Source of the DNA: Chrysomallon squamiferum | Taxonomy: Eukaryota; Mollusca; Gastropoda; Neomphalida; Peltospiridae | Assembly (NCBI GenBank): GCA_012295275.1 | Contig: CM022670.1 | Coordinates: 9,683,088-9,707,082 of the forward strand | DNA: 23,995 bases | Reading direction: 5' to 3' | Part shown: positions 16,279-23,995 of the stretch, piece after piece | Layout: every line of letters starts with the position of its first letter | Numbering within the stretch: the first letter of the stretch is position 1 | Program-made: the position numbers and the translations under genes | The notes under the pieces: model-generated | Databases searched by the model: none | Told to the model about the DNA's origin: nothing | Seen by the model: the letters and a program-made list of their open reading frames with translations, nothing else

Positions 16279-17918
16279 AAGATTTATACTGTTCGTTTTC
16301 AATGTGGAAATAATCATAATGGTATTAGTAGAACTAAATCCGCTATTATAACAATCAGATCTCTTCATAGTCATTTTTTGTTTTATTAAACCAAGTAAAT
16401 CCAAATTAATGTTTCTTAATATCATAAATTATTGGAAAAAGAAAATAAGAGACTTGTGCATGTATAACAAAAAAAATATGTTTTCTTCCGAGCAAAATGA
16501 TTCCTCGCGACTTCAACATACGATTTTATTTCAAAAACAGAAGAATAAGACCATGAAGCAATAACTTTTTATTGACCAAAATACCAAAATACAACATTTA
16601 AATATATTAAAATTTAAAAGGAAAAGCTAAAAATTTCTTGCATTAAAAACACAACACGTTAGTTCAATAAGTTTGTTAGAAAGTACTTTAAATTTGTAAC
16701 AAAAGTCACGAAGTTGCTTATTTCTATATATTTATTTATTATTACTTACTTCTTTATTTAATTGTTATATATATATATATTAAGCATAAATAATATTACC
16801 CTCTTACATTTTATTTTATTTCAGTTTATTCTATTGTACTCTATTCTAGCAAAAATATATTACTTTTTCATATGTTTTATTTATATTTTATTTATTTTAA
16901 AATTATTTAGAAAAAATATTATAACCCTTTCATATATTATTTACTCAGTTTAAGTGACTGTTTGCTTGAGAATTTTGCTAAAAGTAATCCAACAGAATAT
17001 ACAGGCACACTTTGCTACAATGTAAGTTTGTCTTCGCGTGCTTTAGCCATTGCGATATCATATTTGTTATAAAAGACTTGTATCAAGGGCAGAAGAAAGA
17101 TGAGCGAGTATGACCCTTCGTATCAACTATCATTTTATTTAAAAACTCATACGTGATATCTGTTTTCACATGGTGTGCTTATTTATTTATTTTATTTATT
17201 TACTTTTTATTATTATTATTTTTATTTTTTATTTATTTATTTTTATTGTATTATTTTTTTTTTTTCATATTTGTTGTTGTTGTCAGTATTATTATATTAA
17301 TTAATTTAATTAATTATTTCAGTTTTTAGGAAAGTAATGAATATACGCAATGTTTAGATAAATTACCACTTCAGTACACTGTAATGATTTTCACAAGAAC
17401 AATATTTTCATAAATGTTTCTTCAGCTTCATTTAACAGTATGCCGTATGATCTACTTGAAACAGCTTGTGATAAATATTTAACGTAGCAATGGTTATAAT
17501 GAGTAATAAAGCAACAAAAGCTCTTATTAAATACAAAGAATGTAAATATAGTTGTGTTGTGGAAAATACAAATAATGAAAATAATTACGCTATTGTAACT
17601 GCACAAAATGAAAATAATCTAAAATTTAAAAACAAAATGTTGAATTAAATCACCTGCGTAAACAAAAAATTAAGCTAACGAGGATACACAAATAAGCTCC
17701 GAAAATACACAAGATATAAAAAGAAAAAGAAACAACAGCAATGAAGAACATGAAGCGCGTTACAACACTTTGCGTTTGTTTTCCAGTCAGTCTGATTGAG
17801 TACATCCTAGTCTTACATCTGTACAGCTATTTTAATTTTTCATGTCAGTAATTATGTATGTATATATAAGTCAGCTATAGACTGTAAACAAGAAACTGTT
17901 CACTGCAGTGTTCATCTT
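16276..17918 (-). other. AT-rich spacer and probable 3' UTR of the OAS-like gene
   Basis: No coding exon is seen beyond the OAS stop at 17919. TTTA/ATTT low-complexity DNA fills 17175-17270. Minus-strand AATAAA words occur at about 17137 and in the T-rich stretch, but the real transcript end cannot be chosen. Confidence 0.4.
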
Positions 17919-18036
17919 TCAACGCATTCTCTGAAGGGTTCGGCTAGCTTCACTCATGATAGCATTAACATCAGATTGACGTGGTGGTGCCAGGTTGATG
18001 AAAGGATTCGCCGCATCCAAAAGGACAGGTCTTGGT
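17919..18036 (-). CDS. OAS-like coding exon 5: C-terminus
   Basis: This encodes residues 272-309 and the TGA at 17921-17919. RPVLLDAANPFINLAPP matches the 'RPVILDPADPTGN' block near the end of OAS units, followed by a short helix. The acceptor is gttgtag. Confidence 0.94.
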
Positions 18037-19085
18037 CTACAACAAGAATCCGAAATGAGACTGAAAAATTCTAGTACTTGTTGTCATATTTAATAAACAC
18101 TTGGTGTATATACAGGTGTACGTACGTATATTTGTATCTATACGTGTTAGTACCTATGTACATAAGTATTCGTGTTTAATGAAAGTGGCAAGAAAAAGAG
18201 GCAAGAAAAAGAGGCAAGATAATCCCAAATGAAATATATGTAATTATATTAAACACTTCTCTGAAGATAAAGATGGAGATAGACTCAGAACAAACATCAG
18301 ATGCCTCTAACAAGACTCGAACCTGCCTCGCATTCACTCGTAACCACTGGCGGACTACTCAGTACGAGATGGTATATATGTATGAATATACAGAAAAACA
18401 TATATGTAGACGTTTTAATCTTTACTTACGGAATCCTTCTGTACTTGGACACGTCATAGCGATCTTCCCACAATACCCTTATGTTTGAAAAATCTGCCAG
18501 TGCTTCCATAACTTTCTGGAATTTCTCCTTCATTGAAAAACTCTGAGGTTGTCCCCATTCTCGCCACAAATGTATAATGAGGAGTTCGGCGGCATATGAT
18601 TTAAGTGGGACGTCATTGGTCTGTAAACAGAATATTCAAAAATACGTTCAAAGAAAAAAAGAGTGTGTAATACCAAATACTGCAAGACATGATTTTAATT
18701 TTAGGTAAGAAAAACATTTAGATACGTTATCTTTAAAATTTCATTAAGTCTGTCAAGATATCCTAAAGATGTATCTTTGTACCGATATATATTTATCATT
18801 TTTTATTATTTCGATATTTACTCATTCATTCACACAATACATACTTCTTTCCAGTACTTGACAAGTCGAATCAGATTTTTAACACTGACAGGAACATCTC
18901 TCACGAATTCTGTTTGCCTCTTTGACAAACAGCCACAATAGTTTCGCTGTTCATCTGTCGACTGGTACTTCATTTCATCATAGACAGAAGACAGCGTTTC
19001 TGAAATTACAAAATGACAGAGAAATTCCACTCTGAACTCTATTTCTGTTTGTGTGTATTACAGTACGATTCTGAAATCTAAGGTC

Positions 19086-19132
<47 letters not shown>

Positions 19133-19790
19133 TATGTTTGTATTAATAATTTGTTTCAAGATGTTTTATTTCGTGAAATTTTGAATAACTGAAATATTTG
19201 CTACACAGATTGTCAATTGATTACGTTCAAATCATTTTATATATTATCAAAAAAACAACAACACACCCCCATTCAAATGCACAACAAATAAAGAATTAAT
19301 CCAGGTGCTAAGTGGCGATACTTGTTTTGAAGACAGACAAATAAAGTGATGAGAAACGAGAGGAAAATGATGACAACGCGTTTTCAAACTGATCTTACTG
19401 GTAGCAAGAAGATCCAGTGCTGGAAGAAGATCGACTTTAATTGGTTTCTGGTAACCGGGTAGTGTCACTTCAAACTGGACTGTGAATTTGGTTCTCCCAA
19501 GATTTTTTGCTTCTCTTGCCCAGTTGAAATCTTTCCTCACATGTTTTTCCAAATCATCTAATATTCGTGGCAAACGAGACCGGAACTCGTCCATCGTTTT
19601 ATAGTCGTTTGTAAACATCAAAAGATCAACATCCGAGCTATCCAAAATATTCGTTGACTTGCCCAAAGATCCTCCCTAGAATCAGTGAAATAAATTTACT
19701 GATATTATACATACGTACATACATACATACATACATACATACGTTATATATATATAGCAATGAAATAAATAATATCTATGTCGGTTAATA

Positions 19791-19834
<44 letters not shown>

Positions 19835-20982
19835 CTTTCACACACACACACACACACAAATGAGATTGAAATTGACATTTTACTGGAAATTGCTTTAATT
19901 TTCCTATTTTCTACACAATTAGTGGACAATTCTCAATGCCATAGCCATTCTCCATTTTAACTAATTCAATAATATTGGTAAAAAGTATGAGTGTTTTGAG
20001 ACTACCTCTAATAAAAAAAATATATATATATATATATATATATACTGAACTAAAAACAAAAACTTCCGATTTCCACATATAGGATTTGTTGTTTTAAAGA
20101 ATTCCTGTGTAATGAAATTATATAAGTGATATTAGCCTTGAGATTCATGAATCTTATCGATTATTTTTGCACTGTTAATCGTCAACAACGTGAAACTCAA
20201 TTTGCACGTGCGTGCATGGTTCAATATGTCCCGTATACTATTCGGTAAATTTGTTTTTCTTGTCTTACTTGTATGGAGAAATGAACGTTATGCTGACTGT
20301 TGTGTTCTTGAACGAGATCGTTTTGGGGGTGGGGGTTCTGTCGTGATGTGGGCGGGCATTGCCCATGGTTACTGTTCACCACTAGCGTCACTGATGGTAT
20401 TTTAAATTCTCAGTGTTCCTGATGACTCAGCACGCCACTGACTTCAAATGGAGGGCGGCAACCAATCAGTTCAAGAGGTCGTCATACATCTGTGTTTCCA
20501 TATTAAAATGTGTTTGTGTTCGGAAGGTTTCTGGTTTTTTGTTTTTTTTTTATTTTTTCTTCCTTTATATATATATATATATATATATCCATAGATATAG
20601 ATATAGATATAGATAGATAGATAATGGAACATAGATATATAGATATAGATTACAAATACGATATAGATAGATAGATATATAGATATATATCCCCTACCTA
20701 TATTTAGTCAAAATGTCTCCCAGTTTCTCTTAACCTATGGCCATGATTTTTACACCAAACAATACATAATGGAACATATATATATATACTTACGACAAAT
20801 AACTCTCTGACACTATATGGTGTGCTGTGTTGTACAAACAGCTTCAAACGCTCGACGAGTTCATGGCTTTTTCTTTTGTAGATTTCATCAGGAAAAACTT
20901 TCCTTTTCATGAAACCGTCAAGATTTTCTCCCGAGCGGGTATCATCCAAAACTCGAACATGCCAAAACTGATCAGCGGCCAT
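17919..20982 (-). CDS. 2'-5'-oligoadenylate synthetase-like protein, whole gene, 5 coding exons
   Basis: Joining minus-strand exons 20982-20794, 19675-19399, 18999-18845, 18620-18430 and 18036-17919 gives 930 nt, 309 aa, with all phases agreeing and GT-AG introns. The nucleotidyltransferase core shows GGSLGKSTN (64-72), the metal-binding pair SDVDLL (Asp78, Asp80) and the third acid in KVDLLPALD (Asp145). The C-terminal OAS1_C domain shows FVRDVP, NLIRLVKYW (about 197-205), YAAELLIIHLW and RPVLLDAANP. Vertebrate OAS enzymes make 2'-5' oligoadenylates when bound to dsRNA; activity and dsRNA dependence here are inferred. GGSxGK favours OAS over cGAS-like receptors, which carry GS motifs of another form. 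The length is slightly under one vertebrate OAS unit. No tandem OAS unit or ubiquitin-like tail is present. Confidence 0.94.
18185..18222. repeat. Short tandem duplication in OAS intron 4
   Basis: 'ggcaagaaaaaga' is repeated two to three times. Confidence 0.7.
18260..18368 (-). mobile_element. tRNA-derived SINE-like fragment in OAS intron 4
   Basis: On the minus strand an A-box-like CCGCCAGTGGTTA (18353-18341) is followed by a B box, GGTTCGAGTCT (18323-18313), at tRNA-like spacing. The flanking arms do not pair as a mature tRNA should, and unrelated sequence continues 3' of the B box, so a SINE head or tRNA pseudogene is more likely than a functional tRNA. Limits are approximate. Confidence 0.55.
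18430..18620 (-). CDS. OAS-like coding exon 4: OAS1_C helices
   Basis: This encodes residues 208-270. PLKSYAAELLIIHLWREWG corresponds to the 'LPPQYALELLTVYAWE.G' helix of OAS, and RVLWEDRYD to the 'CIYWTKYYD' segment. The CFK trimerisation motif of human OAS1 is not obvious. The donor is gtaagt (18429). Confidence 0.94.
18845..18999 (-). CDS. OAS-like coding exon 3: start of OAS1_C
   Basis: This encodes residues 157-207 after split Lys156. The order CLSKRQTEFVRDVP, then VKNLIRLVKYWKE matches 'CFTELQ..FL..RP.KLKSLIRLVKHWY' of vertebrate OAS. The acceptor is aatttcag and the donor gtatgt. Confidence 0.95.
19090..19132. repeat. (TAA)n microsatellite in OAS intron 2
   Basis: About fourteen AAT triplets. 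Confidence 0.92.
19399..19675 (-). CDS. OAS-like coding exon 2: catalytic core
   Basis: This 277-nt exon encodes residues 64-155. GGSLGK, SDVDLLMF and KVDLLPALD carry the nucleotide-binding motif and all three catalytic aspartates. The acceptor is gattctag and the donor gtaaga (19398), phase 1. Confidence 0.96.
19708..19860. repeat. Microsatellite cluster in OAS intron 1
   Basis: (TACA)n at about 19711-19741, (CT)n at 19793-19830 and (CA)n at 19839-19858. The cluster begins some 35 bp before the exon 2 acceptor in transcript terms. Confidence 0.9.
20165..20515 (+). pseudogene. Decayed Tc1-like transposase fragment in OAS intron 1
   Basis: The plus strand around 20279-20360 encodes NERYADCCVLERDRFGGG, then GSVVMWAGI, the strongly conserved block of Tc1 transposases (ERYADCCV...RFGGGSVMVWGGIS). 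Upstream RQQRETQFAR (about 20180-20210) resembles the segment before the second catalytic Asp. Downstream DDSARH (about 20417-20436) resembles the third catalytic Asp region (QDNARPH). WRAATNQ resembles the C-terminal EWRAIPQ. The pieces lie in different frames with a stop between them and the second Asp motif is lost, so it is dead. It is antisense to the OAS gene. Confidence 0.82.
20555..20695. repeat. (TA)n and GATA/ATAGAT simple repeats in OAS intron 1
   Basis: An (AT)n run to about 20588, then imperfect ATAGAT and GATA units. They end about 100 bp from the exon 1 donor. Confidence 0.88.
20794..20982 (-). CDS. OAS-like coding exon 1: N-terminal helical region
   Basis: The ATG at 20982 starts MAADQFWHVR and the 63 codons end exactly at donor gtaagt (20793). 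Basic KRKVFPDEIYKRK (27-39) fits the region that helps bind RNA in OAS, by position only. The final ELFV joins in phase to GGSLGK of exon 2, as the strand before the P-loop-like motif. The frame is open upstream to 21111, but that part comes from AAC/AAT triplet repeats, so this ATG is preferred. Confidence 0.85.
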
Positions 20983-21609
20983 CCTCGCAAAACGTAAAAC
21001 AATGATGACACCTATATAATCTTTAAATAATAATAATAAATATAACAACGACAACAACAACCACAACGACGACAATAATATTAACAATAGCATTAACAAT
21101 AATAAAATCATAGTTCTGTTAACTGCAAGGCGATTTATTCATGAAACCTAATTTCCAACACCTATTGAGGTTTTCCTGGTAATAAACTGATATGGATTAT
21201 TACTCCCCTTTTCCTAGAAATGTTGTTTACCTTTTTGTTTTTCTGCGTGATCTTTGCTCTAGAGACTAAATGCGAGTTCGTCAGGTGTATGATAGATGTA
21301 CGAACTTACTGTTACTTTCAGAAAACAGATTATTGTTTCTTTCCTTTTCTTTCTTTCTTTCTTTTTTTATTTACTTGTCTGTTTGATAAATTCTGATAAA
21401 TAATCCAATTTGTTTGTAAATTATATAAATATTTAAAGAAAAAAATATTGAATCAAACTGCAGTATCTTTCTTGTCAGCTTTATTTATGAAGAAAAAATC
21501 GAACTTTTCAGCTGTAAAATATATGCATATGTACCTGGAAATCAATCCACGTAACGGCATGAAATCTGGACTACATTAATTAAACTGCTACATAATGATA
21601 ATATAAATA
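20983..21609. other. Upstream region of the OAS-like gene
   Basis: AAT/AAC triplets (21026-21110) precede the start codon. The minus strand of a pyrimidine-rich tract at 21336-21365 contains GAAAAGGAAA (21349-21340), which fits an interferon-response half-site pattern GAAANNGAAA. Such words are easily produced by a (CTTT)n tract. No TATA box could be singled out in this AT-rich DNA. Confidence 0.35.
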
Positions 21610-21732
21610 ACGTAAAATTCACCTGTAAATATGCGTATTATATCGAGCAAATATTTACATTGTATACTTAAAGAATACAGATGCGCCTACAAATAACAAT
21701 ATTAAAAATAGACATACATATATATAAAATAC
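21610..21732 (+). repeat. Truncated copy of the ~1.2 kb repeat
   Basis: 'cacctgtaaatatgcgtattatatcga' to 'tattaaaaatagacatacatatatataaaa' follows the first ~120 bp of the repeat (compare 12338-12430 and 22680-22780), then stops at the inverted-end element. Confidence 0.7.
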
Positions 21733-22652
21733 AGTGCCGGATTATCAACGTAGCACATGAATGTTCGTTTTCCAAACTGCGCCGCGTAAGAAATGCACAA
21801 AGAACGACGATGGAAAAAAGAAAAACGTTTAAATATATTGACGTTAATGAGCATCGAATGCGAGTTGGTAACCATCATAGCATTATTTCAGTATTAGGAA
21901 AACATGATTGCATGTTGTTAACTCTGATGAGACGGTACATGAACAGCTCCAATGCCCCTACCTATGCAAAAACTTGACAAATCGCTCAACGGGTCATGAT
22001 GGCAGTATGCAAAATAGTTGTTATCTGGCCTACGTGCAACAAATCAGGAGAAGAGTCAACAGACACGGAATCCTACTTGGCCTCTTTCGCTTCATAAATG
22101 ATGAACTCGTCACACCTAGCTTTTGACAGATAGGATGTGATTCCTTTGCCTTTACTGGAATAGCTTGTGATGTGCTCTCTACTAACATCTTAAGTAAAGC
22201 GTGATTGAGATTTGAATAATGACTTAAACTGGTAAAATATGCAGTTTTTTTCCCAGAAATAATTTCGTAAATAAGGACTTGCGAAAGCCTGATGTATCAT
22301 TTTAATGCTAAATACTGATCAACAATAATAATAGTGCGCCATTAAAAGAAGGTACATTTAAAGAAATCCACAACATATCATATCCAGATATTAACACGTA
22401 TGCTCCAAAGGCACCAACGGTGATGACTGCAAATGGGTCCAACTATTTACCGTTAAGACACTCTTAATATATCACAAGATGTCCCAAAGATACACCAAGA
22501 CTTCAAAAATATTGCAAAATTAATCTCTAAACAAAAAACAGAAACAAAGGCTATAGTCAAAATCCTGATACCAAGTATTTTGTTTATGAAAAAAAAACAG
22601 AAAATGATCCGCCGGGCATTTGCTACATGTGCTACGTTGTAAATCCGGCACT
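21732..22652. mobile_element. ~920 bp element with 28-bp terminal inverted repeats
   Basis: The left end at 21732 begins CAGTGCCGGATT, then ATCAACGTAGCACATG. The right end (22652 reversed) begins CAGTGCCGGATT, then TACAACGTAGCACATG, two mismatches in 28. It interrupts a copy of the ~1.2 kb repeat. No clear target duplication is visible next to the ends. Interior short frames (for example 21681-21977 and 21908-22126) show no transposase motif I recognise. CAG-starting ends suggest a hAT-like non-autonomous element; that class is inferred. Confidence 0.75.
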
Positions 22653-23965
22653 GCATATGTAGTATAATATTTAAATAACTCCTGTATATGTATTATATCG
22701 AACACCTAAATATTCTTGAACTGTTCACATACGCCTACAAACATCACTATTAAAAATATTAACATATATAAAAGACTGTTAAATATTAACATATATAACA
22801 GTTTAAATAGAGAAAAAAAAAAAAACATTCGTTTACCTGTAAGGTGAGAAACCAACACAAAAATTACTGATAACGCGCACTTGAAATTTTCCTAGTAATT
22901 CTGACGTAAACTCTTCGCTTTTCCTAGAAATTTGTTTCCGAAAGATATTTTATTATATAAACTTAAAAGCATAACCTGGATATCCCAACACTGTGATCAT
23001 CTCCGACTCTAAAGTCAGTAATTGTCCTAACTCACAGACATCCAGTTTTTCTATTTATACAGATATTGTCTAAACTGAAAATTGTAAACTTTAAAAAGGC
23101 TTTTTTTAGCTTACGATAATATTTCCGTGAATCAATACGTAATTAACACCTGACTGCTTTGCAGCGCGACACAAGCTAGGGGTTGCCTCAAAATACACAG
23201 TTTACTTCATAGGATCACTGTATACATAGTATTTGTACATATGCATATACATTCGCGTTTTTTTTTTTTTTTTTTCAATTAGGTAGCGTTTTCTGATTTT
23301 CCCGTTCACGCATTATAATTCACATGTAATCTCTATAAAGATTAGCGTCAAAATACGGAACAATTTGATGCTGAAAATAATTGTATCTCTATACATTTAT
23401 ACAGCATTAATTTCGTGTATGTAGAAAATACGCAGAGAAAACCTTCATCTAAGTTACTTGAAATATAATTCAAAAAATCATTGTTGGTAAGCAAGCACAT
23501 TATTAGATAATTTTATTAATGTTATGATTCCATCAGTGCATCCGTGAACTATGTATTATTGTGTCCTGCGGTCCAGTATCAGGTCGCTGTTAACCGCACA
23601 CACAGTCACACAGGTAATAAAGAAATGAACTAAGTAGCTAGATTGTATTTATCATGTACCACTAAACAGAATTCATTTTCGGACTATTTATTCATCTTTT
23701 CTACTAACTGAGCTATAACAGATGGTTTAGCTGACCTCGCCAATTTTGTTCTCAACTAACATCGTTTTAATTTCGAAAGACTAACCCCATCCACCCCAAC
23801 CCGACTCGTACACCTGTATTAATCACCGAGGTTTACAAACATCACATTCCATTTATCTCTTCTCATAAGCGGTTCCAAAAGCAGCAATCGTGTATCCAGT
23901 GGGAAAAACAGTCTTTGCAATTTAAAATGGAACAAATAACTGTTCCGTATTTCGAACAGTTAGCT
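22653..23965 (+). repeat. ~1.29 kb repeat unit, full copy at the right of the OAS gene
   Basis: The unit proper starts near 22679 ('tcctgtatatgtattatatcga') and ends at 'ttcgaacagttagc' (23965). It is collinear with 12338-13560, with small insertions such as the poly-T patch at 23258-23275 followed by a repeated 'gcgttttctgatttt' junction. Confidence 0.9.
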
Positions 23966-23995
23966 CCTGTATTCGTATTATATCGAATACCTAAA
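23966..23995 (+). repeat. Start of the next unit of the ~1.2 kb repeat, cut by the window edge
   Basis: 'tcctgtattcgtattatatcg' begins immediately after the previous unit ends, showing head-to-tail arrangement. Confidence 0.8.

Noticed and set aside
18260-18368. Functional tRNA gene
   Set aside because: The boxes are present but I could not pair acceptor and anticodon arms into a cloverleaf.
18273-18488. 71-residue plus-strand frame
   Set aside because: It is antisense to the tRNA-like fragment and OAS exon 4, with no homology of its own.

Overview
This is a eukaryotic nuclear window: introns with GT-AG borders, long microsatellites, decayed transposons, and very AT-rich spacers. It carries two multi-exon genes, both on the minus strand. 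A Src-family kinase next to a 2'-5'-oligoadenylate synthetase (OAS) homologue, with dense (GA)n, (TAA)n and (GT)n tracts, fits an invertebrate animal. A lophotrochozoan such as a mollusc is my best guess, because OAS is absent from insects and nematodes. The species cannot be fixed from the sequence.

Layout, left to right. 1-890 is the likely 3' UTR and flank of the kinase gene. 891-6497 is a complete Src-family tyrosine kinase, FRK/Src42A-like, in ten coding exons (1494 nt, 497 aa) with SH4, SH3, SH2 and kinase domains. All splice phases agree. 6514-8010 is its upstream region. It holds an inverted, nearly identical copy (7360-7745) of the kinase's fourth coding exon and flanks, and a possible non-coding first exon ending at 8005. 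8011-10395 is gene-free and low in complexity. 10396-11295 is a second copy of the kinase 3' flank, cut by a gap of exactly 200 N (11296-11495). Past the gap, 11496-11603 looks like a partial exon of an unknown minus-strand gene.

11604-17918 has no recognisable gene. It holds one copy of a ~1.2 kb repeat (12338-13560), a pogo/Tigger-like element with TA target duplication (13823-14543) and microsatellites. 17919-20982 is a complete five-exon OAS-like gene (930 nt, 309 aa) with all three catalytic aspartates. Its introns contain a tRNA-derived SINE-like piece and a dead Tc1 transposase fragment. 21610-23995 holds further copies of the ~1.2 kb repeat in tandem, one interrupted by a ~920 bp element with 28-bp inverted ends.

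The kinase would act in tyrosine signalling at the membrane and the OAS in dsRNA-triggered innate immunity. Nothing in the sequence ties the two genes together. Each gene is flanked by direct repeats that could drive copy-number change, or could mark assembly of diverged haplotypes.
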